Assembly (NCBI RefSeq): GCF_000166355.1
Contig: NC_014652.1
Coordinates: 1,437,001-1,501,000 of the forward strand
Direction: 5' to 3'
Source: Caldicellulosiruptor hydrothermalis 108
Lineage (GTDB): Bacteria > Bacillota > Thermoanaerobacteria > Caldicellulosiruptorales > Caldicellulosiruptoraceae
DNA length: 64,000 nt
Part shown: positions 42,194 to 51,495 of the stretch, piece by piece
How the letters are laid out: every line of letters begins with the position of its first letter
How positions within the stretch are numbered: the stretch's first letter is position 1
The notes under the pieces: generated by a model
What the model was told of the DNA's origin: nothing
Seen by the model: the letters and a program-made list of their open reading frames with translations, nothing else
Databases searched by the model: none
Made by a program: the position numbers and the translations under genes

Positions 42194-43345
42194 TTACCCT
42201 TTATTATAAATTCTTTTGAAAGTCTCTAACATAGTCTTAGCAGAATCTCCTCCTAATCTTTCTATTAAAGCATTTGCCAGAACATATGCAATTGCCGCTC
42301 TCATAACAATACTTCCTGCCGGCACAGCACATGTGTCAGATCTTTCCACTGCTGCCTCAGCAGGTTGAAAAGTTCTTATATCTACACTTTTGAGAGGCTT
42401 ATAGAGCGTTGGAATTGGCTTGAAAGCAGCCCGAACAACAATATCCATGCCGTTTGAAATTCCGCCTTCTATACCACCTGCATTGTTTGTCTTTCGATAA
42501 AAACCTCTCTTATCATCATAATAAATTTCATCATGAACTTCAGAACCAAACCGCCTTGCCGCTTCAAACCCCATACCAATTTCAACACCTTTGACAGACT
42601 GAATACTCATCACAGACTGAGCAATCTGTGCGTCAAGTTTTCTGTCCCAGTGAACATGGCTGCCAAGACCATATGGAACATTTTTGCAGATTACCTCGGC
42701 AACCCCACCTACGCTGTCACCCATTTGTCTTGCTATATCAATCTCCTGTTTCATCTGCATTTCAGCTTCTTTGTCAATACAAAACAGCTCTGAAGAAGAT
42801 AAAGCCTGTTCAAAAAGCTCTGTGTCATCAAATGAATACGATTTTGTAAGCCGTACCCTACCAATCTCAACAACGTGGTTGTAAAGTTTAATGCCAAACA
42901 TTTTTAAAAGTTCTTCACAAACAGCTCCAACTGCTACCCTTATAGCAGTTTCTCTTGCACTGGCTCTTTCCAATACATTTCTTGCATCATCAAACTCATA
43001 TTTTAAACAGCCAGCCAAATCTGCATGACCAGGCCGTGGAACTGTCACTTTTTTGGTATCTACATCACACTGCATTGCATCCATAAAACTTTTCCAGTTT
43101 TCGTAGTCTCTGTTTTCAATCATCAATGTAATAGGGGCTCCTGTGGTAAAAGAGTTTCTGACTCCTGATAAAATTGTTACTCTGTCCTTTTCTATTTCCA
43201 TTCGTTTTCCTCTGCCATAACCTCTCTGGCGTAGTTGTAAAAGATGGTTTATATTTTCTATGTCTATTTTTACATGTGCAGGAAATCCTTCTACTATGGC
43301 TATCAAAGCTTTTCCATGTGTCTCACCAGCGTCTAAAAATCTCAT
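42194..43345 (-). CDS. aroC: Chorismate synthase
   Basis: This enzyme converts EPSP to chorismate using reduced FMN, the last common step of aromatic synthesis. The 383 residues contain GETHGKALIAIVEGFPA near the start, RQRGYGRGKRMEIE near 35, RPGHADLAGCLKYEFDDARNVLERASARETA near 110-140 and NNAGGIEGGISNGMDIVVRAAFKPIPT near 290. ATG 43345 has GAGGTG 5 nt upstream. The product also serves the aroH-type mutase at the left edge. Confidence 0.96.
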   Translation of the reverse strand: MRFLDAGETHGKALIAIVEGFPAHVKIDIENINHLLQLRQRGYGRGKRMEIEKDRVTILSGVRNSFTTGAPITLMIENRDYENWKSFMDAMQCDVDTKKVTVPRPGHADLAGCLKYEFDDARNVLERASARETAIRVAVGAVCEELLKMFGIKLYNHVVEIGRVRLTKSYSFDDTELFEQALSSSELFCIDKEAEMQMKQEIDIARQMGDSVGGVAEVICKNVPYGLGSHVHWDRKLDAQIAQSVMSIQSVKGVEIGMGFEAARRFGSEVHDEIYYDDKRGFYRKTNNAGGIEGGISNGMDIVVRAAFKPIPTLYKPLKSVDIRTFQPAEAAVERSDTCAVPAGSIVMRAAIAYVLANALIERLGGDSAKTMLETFKRIYNKG

Positions 43346-43447
43346 TGTTTCACCTCAGTTTCTTTTGTTTTTTGTATCAAACAAATTACTCTTCTCAAAT
43401 ATAATGATAATATACTAAACATTATCGTTTTTTAGTAGAAAGAAAAG

Positions 43448-43963
43448 ATGAAAAGAAGACTTGTTCGCATACTCTTCACATTATTAGCGGTTTATATAAT
43501 CTTGAGCATATTTATCATTAAAAATTCGGATAAACATATATACGTATACCATGAACCTTCTAATTTATCCATCCGCTATGGAGAATCACAATACTCAGTG
43601 ATAGTACAGAATATAAAAGTAAGTCTTGAAAAAGTGACAAAAGAAAAATTTTATATCACATACTCACAGGTTACTGGAAATCAGAGTTATTTTGGTTTAA
43701 CTCTTATTATAGAGAACTTAGAAAAAAAGAAGATTAATAAGGCTGCCTTTGAATATATTTACATTGAAGATACAACCACAAAACAAAAATACTATCCAAT
43801 TCCTTATTTTGAGATAGAAAATTTTCCTCAAGACCAACCTCTGTTGTATAAAGCAAAATTCTACGCTAAATTCCAGCCATTGCCACATGATATTTTTACA
43901 ATAAATATCTACTTTAAATTTGCAGGTAAACTGTTTACTCTTAAAAACGTTGATATAAGATAA
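43448..43963 (+). CDS. Membrane-anchored hypothetical protein
   Basis: I do not recognise this 171-residue protein. One N-terminal membrane helix (about 7-25, RILFTLLAVYIILSIFII) follows a positive MKRRLVR, so the rest is probably outside the cell. The remainder is beta-rich with many Tyr and Lys residues, e.g. YFGLTLIIENLEKKKINKAAF, YIYIEDTTTKQKYYPI and a final FTLKNVDIR, similar in feel to DUF4352-like immunoglobulin-fold extracellular domains. It stands alone on the plus strand, divergent from aroC and convergent with the MBL gene. Confidence 0.7.
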   Translation: MKRRLVRILFTLLAVYIILSIFIIKNSDKHIYVYHEPSNLSIRYGESQYSVIVQNIKVSLEKVTKEKFYITYSQVTGNQSYFGLTLIIENLEKKKINKAAFEYIYIEDTTTKQKYYPIPYFEIENFPQDQPLLYKAKFYAKFQPLPHDIFTINIYFKFAGKLFTLKNVDIR

Positions 43964-43972
43964 ACTTTCTTT

Positions 43973-45595
43973 TTAGTAATCATTCAACGCAAGGCTGAGA
44001 AGGTATCTCAGTTCTTCTAAATTCGAATTGAGAGCAAATAGCCTTTCTGGAGAAATAGCAGAGTTTTTTATACCTTCTTTTAGCCTATCAAGTTCATATT
44101 CAATCTCCTCAATCTGAGCAAGTACTGAAAGATTGATAAATGAAGGAAGTTCTGAGAATAACCTTTCACTTGGCGCAACATACTCAGGTGCAATTTCGTA
44201 CATCTCGCCACGTGCAGGGACAATGACATCTGTGTTAAACCGGTTTTGCAGTTCTTTTGCAAATTCGAGCTGGATTTCCTTTTCGCCATGGACCACAAAA
44301 ATCTTCTTTGGTTTTTCGCTCATCTGTTCAATCCACGAAAAAAGCCCACTTTTATCTGCATGACCAGAATATGCCTCGATATACTCTATCTTTGCTCTTA
44401 CTTCCACCTCTTCACCAAATATCTTTACCTTCTTCTGTCCATCCAAAAGCCTTCTTCCAAGCGTGTTTGGTGCCTGATATCCGACAAAAAGCACAGTGTT
44501 TTTCTCATTCCACAAATTATGCTTAAGATGATGTTTTATCCTTCCTGCCTCACACATCCCGCTCGAAGAAATTATTATACAACTCTTGTCATACTCATTT
44601 AACCATTTGGACTCATCAACAGATTTTATAAACCTCAAATTAGGTGGCTCAAGGGGATATATACCATTTTTTATGAACATAGCTGCTTCACTATCAAAAT
44701 AGTCTATATGTTTTTTGTAGATGGCAGTTGCAGAAGTTGCAAGCGGGCTGTCAACAAAAATCTCTACATTTCTTATAATTTTAGCTTCTTCAGAATCAGT
44801 ACTAATTTCTTTTGCAATCTCATATAATATTTCCTGTGTTCTTCCAACTGCAAAAGATGGAATTATAACCTTTCCGCCATTTGAAATAGTTGTACAAATG
44901 ATATCTATAAGTTTTTTAAATTTGTTTTCAACGTCTACATGAAGCCTATTGCCGTAAGTACTTTCAATGAACAGATAATCGCAACCATCTATTATGGTAG
45001 GGTCTTTCAAAATAGGAACATTTCTGTTCCCTAAATCACCAGAAAAAACAAGTTTGTACTCCTTACCATTTTCTTTTATATAGAGCTCAACTATAGCTGA
45101 ACCAAGCATGTGTCCTGCATCTTTAAAAACAAAACTCAAATTTTTGTCTATTTGAATTTTCTGACCATATTTTACGCCTCTGAAATGTTTCAAGACATTT
45201 TCGGCATCTTCTAAGGTATAAAGCGGCAGCAGCTGCTCTTTCCCTTCTCTTTTCCTTTTTCTATTCTTCCACTCAATCTCACTTTCCTGAATATGAGCGC
45301 TATCTGGCAACATAATACTACACAGGTCCATTGTCGCATCTGTTGTGTAAATTACTCCTCTAAAGCCATCCTTATAGAGTTTGGGGATTCTTCCACTGTG
45401 GTCAATATGGGCGTGAGAAAGAATGACAAATTCAATTTCTGACGGATTAAAAGGAAATGATTCATAGTTGAGCAGTTCTTCAGTCAAACCACCTTGAAAC
45501 ATACCACAATCTACCAGAAATTTTTTGCCTTCAAGCTCAAAAAGGTAGCATGAACCTGTCACACTCTGAGCTCCACCTATAAAAGTTATCTTCAA
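43973..45595 (-). CDS. MBL-fold, beta-CASP RNase-like protein
   Basis: This 540-residue metallo-beta-lactamase protein is of the CPSF-73/YsgB type. ILSHAHIDHSGRIPKLYKDG near 60 is the HxHxDH metal motif, DAGHMLGSAIVEL near 160 adds His, FSGDLGNRNVPILKDP near 185, the beta-CASP domain spans about 215-370, and EAYSGHADKSGL with VVHGEKEIQLEF is the RMMBL region. A roughly 70-residue C-terminal helical extension is present. It is probably an RNA-processing nuclease in the cytoplasm. TTG 45595 has GAGAGG 6 nt upstream. Confidence 0.9.
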   Translation of the reverse strand: MKITFIGGAQSVTGSCYLFELEGKKFLVDCGMFQGGLTEELLNYESFPFNPSEIEFVILSHAHIDHSGRIPKLYKDGFRGVIYTTDATMDLCSIMLPDSAHIQESEIEWKNRKRKREGKEQLLPLYTLEDAENVLKHFRGVKYGQKIQIDKNLSFVFKDAGHMLGSAIVELYIKENGKEYKLVFSGDLGNRNVPILKDPTIIDGCDYLFIESTYGNRLHVDVENKFKKLIDIICTTISNGGKVIIPSFAVGRTQEILYEIAKEISTDSEEAKIIRNVEIFVDSPLATSATAIYKKHIDYFDSEAAMFIKNGIYPLEPPNLRFIKSVDESKWLNEYDKSCIIISSSGMCEAGRIKHHLKHNLWNEKNTVLFVGYQAPNTLGRRLLDGQKKVKIFGEEVEVRAKIEYIEAYSGHADKSGLFSWIEQMSEKPKKIFVVHGEKEIQLEFAKELQNRFNTDVIVPARGEMYEIAPEYVAPSERLFSELPSFINLSVLAQIEEIEYELDRLKEGIKNSAISPERLFALNSNLEELRYLLSLALNDY

Positions 45596-45610
45596 ATTTT
45601 TCCTCTCCTC

Positions 45611-46678
45611 TCATTCAATCTTAACCTTACCATACTGCGGTACAATCTCAAACCATGTGTTCCCTTTTAAAAGCTTAATCTCTTGCCCATTTTCATCTTT
45701 TAATATAAATGAATTCTCCATATTAAATTCATAAGTGATTGGAATAGTTTTTCCCATTTGCAGAACATACCCTTTTCCTTTTGAAAAATCCACTTCCTGT
45801 CTACCTTTGTCATCGTTTTTTATTGTGTCATAGTGAGCAAATATTATTACCAAGTTTTTTGCAGTCAGCTGAACACCTGTCTCTTTGTCAAGATGAGGTT
45901 TTTCTTTGATAAACCTTTTGTAAACTTTTTTCTGAGCATCATATTCATACCTAACATAATACCATCCTGAAAAAGTAATTTTTATCCTGGTGTTTTCTGA
46001 ATTCCATTTATTCACAACATCATCTGTTAAAGGATATGTTTTGTAAGTTTTCTGCGTTGTGTAACCCTTTTTATCAAAAAAAGCTGTAAGCTTCTCCATA
46101 GAAGAATAAAGATTATGCGGTGCTTTTCTATCTGAGGTCCTGAAAAAAATTCCGCCACCTGTGTATATGGCATCAATATGGGGTATAAAATTCTGTTTGA
46201 AAAGCCTGTAAGCTTGTGGACTGCCACCACAATGTACAAAGTAAGCATTAAGCGATTTTGCTATCTGCATAAAATACGGTCTTGCACTTCTTATAGGACC
46301 TACTTTTTTAGGATATGTATGGTGATATATTGCCATAATTCGTGTTGCTCCACCCTCAATCAAAGCTTCATAAAGGTACTCAGCCTGATTTAACGAAGAT
46401 TGAGGGATTGCACCGGGTTCATTATTAATCATAACTGCTATTATTTGATGTTCATCTTTTTGGTAAATGGCATCTCCAGTGAATCTGCAAAGATAGTCAA
46501 ACTGCTGAGCTTGACTATTGTCTTTTCCTTCTTTTTTATCTGTTTGTAATGTTTTACTTGTTTTTGAGATTTCATTCTTGGTCTCTTTTTTGCCACATGC
46601 TGACAAAGAAAAAATTATCATTCCTATTATTATAAGCGATAAAATCTTTTTTAAATAAACTCCTTTTTTGTCTTTCAT
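45611..46678 (-). CDS. DUF3048 lipoprotein (YerB-like)
   Basis: This 355-residue exported protein has a lipoprotein signal peptide: MKDKKGVYLKK, a hydrophobic run and lipobox FSLSACGKK near residue 27. A short charged linker precedes the DUF3048 domains, with VMINNEPGAIPQSSLNQAEYLYEALIEGGATRIMAIYH, VGPIRSARPYFMQIA, and GNTWFEIVPQ at the end. B. subtilis YerB is the namesake. Function is unknown, probably envelope related. It lies 15 nt upstream of the MBL gene and 13 nt after the DgkA-PAP2 gene. Confidence 0.88.
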   Translation of the reverse strand: MKDKKGVYLKKILSLIIIGMIIFSLSACGKKETKNEISKTSKTLQTDKKEGKDNSQAQQFDYLCRFTGDAIYQKDEHQIIAVMINNEPGAIPQSSLNQAEYLYEALIEGGATRIMAIYHHTYPKKVGPIRSARPYFMQIAKSLNAYFVHCGGSPQAYRLFKQNFIPHIDAIYTGGGIFFRTSDRKAPHNLYSSMEKLTAFFDKKGYTTQKTYKTYPLTDDVVNKWNSENTRIKITFSGWYYVRYEYDAQKKVYKRFIKEKPHLDKETGVQLTAKNLVIIFAHYDTIKNDDKGRQEVDFSKGKGYVLQMGKTIPITYEFNMENSFILKDENGQEIKLLKGNTWFEIVPQYGKVKIE

Positions 46679-46691
46679 AAAGGTCCCTCTT

Positions 46692-47390
46692 TCATTTTAT
46701 CTTGAATATCAAAAGGGTTACAAGAACTCCAATAATGGCACCTACAAGTGTCTCCCAAACTGTATGAATCTTTGCTTCTATCCTGCTCTCAAGTACCAAT
46801 AGAGCCAAAAAAAGAGCAAGTGATACTATTATGAGGTTGTTAGTGAGCATTAAAATAGCAGTTGCCGCAGCAAAAGCCAAAGCAGAATGACCGCTTGGCA
46901 TTCCGCCCTGCATAAACTTTGTTCTATTTGTAATAGCCTTAACAACTATTATGACCATTGCAACAATTATAAGGGATAAAAACACTACATGAAAAGAAAT
47001 ACCTCTTATATGTTTAAGTGTTAACTCTATCGGCAGCTTTATTTTATCATAAAAAAGAAAATACCCTATAGTCAATGACATCAAGGCAGATACCAAAACA
47101 GCTCCCGCTGCTACGTCTTTTGCAATTTTTGCTTTCGGTTCAAACTCTTTTGCTATAAGGTCTATGGCATTTTCTATTGCGGTATTTATAAGTTCTGTTG
47201 TGATAACTAAACCAACGCAAATTAGCACTAATATGGTTTCAATTTTGTTAAGTTTAAAGACAATAGTTAAAAAGAGAATTGCAAAAGCTATTATAAAGTG
47301 AATCTTCATATTTCTCTGAGTCTTAAAAGCAATTATTATTCCGTTTATTGCATTGTCAAAGCTCTCCAGCAATGTTCTTCTTTTGTTCAT
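46692..47390 (-). CDS. DgkA-PAP2 fusion membrane protein
   Basis: At 232 residues, it joins two lipid-phosphate enzymes. The N-terminal half (about 1-115) is a diacylglycerol/undecaprenol kinase: SFDNAINGIIIAFKTQRNMKIHF and ELINTAIENAIDLI with the catalytic Glu. The C-terminal half (about 130-232) is a PAP2-like phosphatase with MQGGMPSGHSALAFAAATAI and RIEAKIHTVWETLVGAIIG. Together these could interconvert undecaprenol, its phosphate and pyrophosphate. Its ATG overlaps the ybeY stop (ATGA). Kinase-phosphatase fusions like this are seen in Clostridia. Confidence 0.88.
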   Translation of the reverse strand: MNKRRTLLESFDNAINGIIIAFKTQRNMKIHFIIAFAILFLTIVFKLNKIETILVLICVGLVITTELINTAIENAIDLIAKEFEPKAKIAKDVAAGAVLVSALMSLTIGYFLFYDKIKLPIELTLKHIRGISFHVVFLSLIIVAMVIIVVKAITNRTKFMQGGMPSGHSALAFAAATAILMLTNNLIIVSLALFLALLVLESRIEAKIHTVWETLVGAIIGVLVTLLIFKIK

Positions 47391-47863
47391 CTTGTCAACC
47401 CCATGCTATCTAAAATCTGCTCTTCATATTTTCTCATTACTTTTCTATCATCTTCTTCTATGTGGTCAAAACCCAAAAGATGCAAAACAGAATGCACAGT
47501 TAAATATGCAACTTCTCTTTCCAATGAGTGACCAAATTCTTTCGCCTGCTGTGCTGCCTTTTCGATTGAAATTACAATGTCACCAAGCGGAATTTCATCC
47601 TCCATAATTACTATATCTTCTAAAAGCTTCCCATTTTTAAATTCAAATATAGGAAAAGATAGTACATCTGTTTCTTTATTGACATTTCTATAATTTCTAT
47701 TGAGTTCCTTTATGAAGTTGTTGTCAACTATGAGTACGCTTATTTCAAAGTTCTCTTCTTCCAAGAAAACCTTAATGGTATTTACAATCGACTCTTCAAT
47801 TATCTTTGAAATGTGCTGGTCAACATCAACCTTATCCTGCTGATTTTGAATGAATATTTTCAC
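47387..47863 (-). CDS. ybeY: Endoribonuclease YbeY
   Basis: This metal-dependent enzyme of 158 residues is needed for 16S rRNA 3' maturation and ribosome quality control. VSFPIFEF (variant VLSFPIFEF), then LGDIVISIEKAAQQAKEFGHSLEREVAYLTVHSVLHLLGFDHIEED, which includes the three-His zinc motif HxxxHxxxxxH near residue 125. GTG 47863 has GAGGTGAT 8 nt upstream and overlaps the PgpH-like gene by 32 nt. The phoH-pgpH-ybeY-dgkA order is conserved in Firmicutes. Confidence 0.95.
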   Translation of the reverse strand: MKIFIQNQQDKVDVDQHISKIIEESIVNTIKVFLEEENFEISVLIVDNNFIKELNRNYRNVNKETDVLSFPIFEFKNGKLLEDIVIMEDEIPLGDIVISIEKAAQQAKEFGHSLEREVAYLTVHSVLHLLGFDHIEEDDRKVMRKYEEQILDSMGLTR

Positions 47864-49343
47864 TTCTTACTATCACCTCATCTGGTTTGTTTGAAGAATC
47901 TTCAAATATATTATAACTGACCCTCTTGTGAAAAACACCAGTCAAAACCTTGATAAAACTTTCTGATATAATCTCAAGTTCTTTAAATGTCAAATCGCTG
48001 TTATTTAGCTGCCCATCCAGAAGCTTTTCTTGGATAACATTTCTTATAGTAGCTTCAATCAGCTGAGGCGTCGGAGAAGAAAGAGCCCTGACAGCTGCTT
48101 CAACAGAGTCAGCCAGCATAACAATTGCAGCTTCTTTACTCTGTGGAATTGGTCCATCATACCTAAACTTTTCTTCGCTCACTTGCTGATTTTGACTTAG
48201 CGCTTTTCCATAAAAAAATGCCACCTTAGTAGTACCATGATGCTGTTTTATAATGTCAAGAACCTGCCTCGGTAGCCTATATTCCTTCCCAATCTCCACA
48301 CCATCTTTTGTATGTGAGATTATTATAAGAGCTGATAAGGTAGGAGTTATTCGATTGTGAGGGTCTTCTTCAATAATCTGATTTTCTTTAAAATAAAAAG
48401 GTCTTTTTAGCTTTCCTATGTCGTGATAATAAGCACCTATGCGGGCAAGAAGGTAATTGCCACCAACCGCCTCACATGCAATCTCAGCTAAATTTCCAAC
48501 TATTAAACTGTGATGATAAGTACCTGGAGCTTCAAGTAAAAGTCTCTTCAGCAACGGATGGTTGGGATTAGAAAGCTCCATAAGTCTAATCGGGGTGGTA
48601 AAATCAAACAAGTACTCCCACACAGGTAAAGTTCCATATGCAATAATAAACGAAAGAGCCGTACCAATAAAAGAGTTTGCTGAAGTGGTCAACACCTCAG
48701 CTCCATTTATTTTAAATACCAGTTCAGCTGATAAAACAAAAAGCGAGGATATTAAACTGGCCAAAAATCCGTGAGATATAAATTGTAGTCTATTATGAAT
48801 ACTGTGTGATACAATTGCGCATAAACTTCCTGTCACAAAAAGATGAAGAGCAAAACTGAGGTTATCCATCCCCACAATTAGCAGGGTTACAATTGAGAGT
48901 ACCATATTAAAAATAATTGAAACTCTAACGTCAACCAAAAGAGAAATCAAAATAACCCCTACAAAAGCCGGCACAGCATATGTTGGTATGGGAAGAAGAA
49001 ACTTTATTAACAGAAGATTTAAAACTATAATAGCGCTTGTTGCTGCCATATCCCTGCAGCTGTCTATAAATTTTCTTTCAAAAAGATAAAAATACACTCC
49101 CATTATGAGAGAAAGTATCAAAATTAATAAAATGGCAGCTGACAAATCACCGGCTATTCTAAATTTAGAATATTTTATATCAGGATTAAAAAATCGAAAA
49201 ATTTTATTCCAAATTATAGGTGTTCCTTTTCTTTTAGACAGTGCTATCAATAGCAACGAGGTCCCAAAAAAAGAGCAAAAAAGAATAAATCGATAAAAAT
49301 AAATCTTTTTTCTCTCATGCCATCGTCCAAAAATTTTTAACAT
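47832..49343 (-). CDS. 7TM-HD phosphohydrolase (PgpH-like, lacking the extracellular domain)
   Basis: At 503 residues, it has an N-terminal membrane helix, about seven membrane helices (about 65-265) of the 7TM-7TMR type, and a cytoplasmic HD domain with APGTYHHSLIVGNLAEIA, GAYYHDIGKLKRP near 310 and IKQHHGTTKVAFFY. PgpH hydrolyses cyclic di-AMP. Usual PgpH is about 700 residues, with a large extracellular 7TMR-HDED domain between the first helix and the 7TM block. Here only about 40 residues are found in that place, so external sensing appears lost. Active-site residues look intact. Confidence 0.87.
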   Translation of the reverse strand: MLKIFGRWHERKKIYFYRFILFCSFFGTSLLLIALSKRKGTPIIWNKIFRFFNPDIKYSKFRIAGDLSAAILLILILSLIMGVYFYLFERKFIDSCRDMAATSAIIVLNLLLIKFLLPIPTYAVPAFVGVILISLLVDVRVSIIFNMVLSIVTLLIVGMDNLSFALHLFVTGSLCAIVSHSIHNRLQFISHGFLASLISSLFVLSAELVFKINGAEVLTTSANSFIGTALSFIIAYGTLPVWEYLFDFTTPIRLMELSNPNHPLLKRLLLEAPGTYHHSLIVGNLAEIACEAVGGNYLLARIGAYYHDIGKLKRPFYFKENQIIEEDPHNRITPTLSALIIISHTKDGVEIGKEYRLPRQVLDIIKQHHGTTKVAFFYGKALSQNQQVSEEKFRYDGPIPQSKEAAIVMLADSVEAAVRALSSPTPQLIEATIRNVIQEKLLDGQLNNSDLTFKELEIISESFIKVLTGVFHKRVSYNIFEDSSNKPDEVIVRSENIHSKSAG

Positions 49344-49346
49344 GGT

Positions 49347-50324
49347 CTATGCTTTTTGTTTCTCCTTTCGTTTTTCTTCATACCTGTTGTAAGCGTTAAT
49401 AATCTTTTGAACAAGTTGATGACGAACAACATCCTGATATGTTAAAAAAACAAATTCTATTCCCTCGATATCCCTAAGTATCTTCGTTACCTGAACAAGA
49501 CCAGACTCAACACCACTTGGCAAGTCAATCTGAGTAATATCACCAGTTACCACTGCCTTTGAACCAAAACCAAGCCTTGTCAAAAACATCTTCATCTGCT
49601 CTGAAGTTGTGTTTTGTGCCTCATCTAAGATTATAAAAGCATCATCTAACGTCCTTCCGCGCATGTATGCAAGCGGTGCAACCTCAATTACTCCTCTTTC
49701 CATATACCGTTGGTAGGTTTCTGTGCCAATTAAGTCATGAAGTGCATCATAAATTGGTCGCAAGTATGGGTCTACCTTTGTTTGCAAATCTCCAGGTAAA
49801 AACCCTAATTTTTCACCTGCTTCAACAGCCGGTCTTGTGAGAATAATCTTGCTTACCTCTTTCTTTTTGAGGTAATGAACAGCCATTGCCATAGCCAAGT
49901 AAGTCTTACCTGTACCTGCAGGTCCAATGCCAAATACAATTGTATTGTTCATAATTGCATTTATATATCGTTTTTGGCCAAGGGTTTTAGGTTTTACCTG
50001 TTTGCCTCTATGAGTTATAAAGATAACATCATTTTCTAAGCTTCTTATTTCTTCATCTTCTAAAGTCTCTACTATATAGCGGATGGTATGTTCGTCAATA
50101 TCTAATTTTTTCTTCTCCATGTCATGTAATATTTTTATCGTTTTTTCAGCCTTATTTATATTTTCTGGACTGTTGCCTATGATTTTTATGCTGTTGTCTC
50201 TAAAGACAATATTTACATTCAAAAGCTCTTCTAACGTCCTTACTTTGGAATCAAACTCACCAAATATATTCCAAAGCTCTTGGGTGTCTTCAATGCTTAA
50301 AGTTGAAATAAGTCTTTCTTCCAA
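49347..50324 (-). CDS. phoH: PhoH-family ATPase
   Basis: At 325 residues, it has an N-terminal KH-like region (about 1-90) and a P-loop ATPase domain with VFGIGPAGTGKTYLAMAMAV near residue 132, TRPAVEAGEKLGFLPGDLQTKVDPYLRPIYDAL and AFIILDEAQNTTSEQMKMFLTR near 232 (Walker B). The role is proposed in RNA metabolism with YbeY, which lies two genes downstream. TTG 50324 has AGGAGG 10 nt upstream. Confidence 0.94.
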   Translation of the reverse strand: MEERLISTLSIEDTQELWNIFGEFDSKVRTLEELLNVNIVFRDNSIKIIGNSPENINKAEKTIKILHDMEKKKLDIDEHTIRYIVETLEDEEIRSLENDVIFITHRGKQVKPKTLGQKRYINAIMNNTIVFGIGPAGTGKTYLAMAMAVHYLKKKEVSKIILTRPAVEAGEKLGFLPGDLQTKVDPYLRPIYDALHDLIGTETYQRYMERGVIEVAPLAYMRGRTLDDAFIILDEAQNTTSEQMKMFLTRLGFGSKAVVTGDITQIDLPSGVESGLVQVTKILRDIEGIEFVFLTYQDVVRHQLVQKIINAYNRYEEKRKEKQKA

Positions 50325-50346
50325 ATATTTCTAACCTCCTATGATT

Positions 50347-51492
50347 TTATTTTTTTATGCCAATCTCTTCTAAGCATTCATAATTTCTTTGGCATTCAAT
50401 TTTCCTTATCTCACCTTTTTGCTTTATCATTTTTATATATGTGCGAACTGACAAAATGTTTAATATCTTTTTATTTTTCGTAAGTGCTATAAACTTTTGG
50501 TCACATTCTTTTCTAACCTTTTCTTTTATTTGAGCAAACGTAGGTACAAATCTTTTCAGCTTGTATCTTTTGACTTCATACACTCCCACCCAAATAGCCA
50601 AAGGTGAAAGTTTATACTCTTTTATTTTAATTTTATCACAATTCTCGTTTTTAGTAACTATATTTTTAAGTTTGATTTCATAATTACCAACTTTTATGTA
50701 TGGAACTGTTGCTTTTGAAATGTATTCTTTTTGATATAAAGGAATAGTAAAATCTGCAGGAATGGTATAAAATGTGATTGCTTCAATTTGAGCATTTGCA
50801 TCTTCGTAATATTCAATTCCATCCTTGGAGGTCACTTTATTATCTACAAGAAGCTGTCCACACACTACAGTATCACCTTCTTTGACAAGTAAATTTCCTG
50901 ATTTTAAGATTATTCTTTTAATAACTCCGCTACTTGCTGCAAATATCCGTCCTTTCTTGTTCTCTATTTCTGCCGTTTCTCTTTTTACATACTCTACAAA
51001 CAGACGAGCACCTTCTCTTTTCACCTTTACCCACATCAAATCATCCAAATCAGCAAGAAGTTTGCTTTCAAGTATTTTTTCATCAATTTTATTTTTCAGC
51101 ATAAAAGGCTTTATATTGTACTGGTAAAGTTTTTCTTTTATTTTTTCATTCAACAACATGTCTGCAGAACCATGGTTTAAAATAGCTATGTCAAAAATAA
51201 ACTGATTAAAAACTATTAAAATAAAAATACATACTCCAACTGTAATTACTTTCCATAACGTTAGCTCCTTTAAATAAAAATACATTCCATTTTTCTCTAA
51301 AATGCTTATTTTGCACTTTGTTCTTTTTGCTATCTTTATTACTTTTTTAAAAATTTTGGTTGAAATTCCTATAATAATGGTATTGTCCTGTTTAGAATAC
51401 AGTTTAAGTAAAATCTTATTGAAAATAAGCATATTTAAAAATTTGTTTAGATTCTCTCCTTCTACTTTTAAAACAAGTCTTCCACTGCACAT
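50347..51492 (-). CDS. yqfD: Sporulation protein YqfD
   Basis: This 381-residue membrane protein has an N-terminal cytoplasmic part (about 1-75), one membrane helix near 80-100 (ITVGVCIFILIVFNQFIFDIAI) and an outer domain with GVIKRIILKSGNLLVKEGDTVVCGQLLVDN, a barrel-sandwich-like segment. It matches YqfD, expressed in the mother cell under SigE in spore-formers. It sits in the yqeY-yqfC-yqfD-phoH order known from B. subtilis, which supports the call. Whether it functions in sporulation here is uncertain. Confidence 0.86.
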   Translation of the reverse strand: MCSGRLVLKVEGENLNKFLNMLIFNKILLKLYSKQDNTIIIGISTKIFKKVIKIAKRTKCKISILEKNGMYFYLKELTLWKVITVGVCIFILIVFNQFIFDIAILNHGSADMLLNEKIKEKLYQYNIKPFMLKNKIDEKILESKLLADLDDLMWVKVKREGARLFVEYVKRETAEIENKKGRIFAASSGVIKRIILKSGNLLVKEGDTVVCGQLLVDNKVTSKDGIEYYEDANAQIEAITFYTIPADFTIPLYQKEYISKATVPYIKVGNYEIKLKNIVTKNENCDKIKIKEYKLSPLAIWVGVYEVKRYKLKRFVPTFAQIKEKVRKECDQKFIALTKNKKILNILSVRTYIKMIKQKGEIRKIECQRNYECLEEIGIKK

Positions 51493-51495
51493 CTT

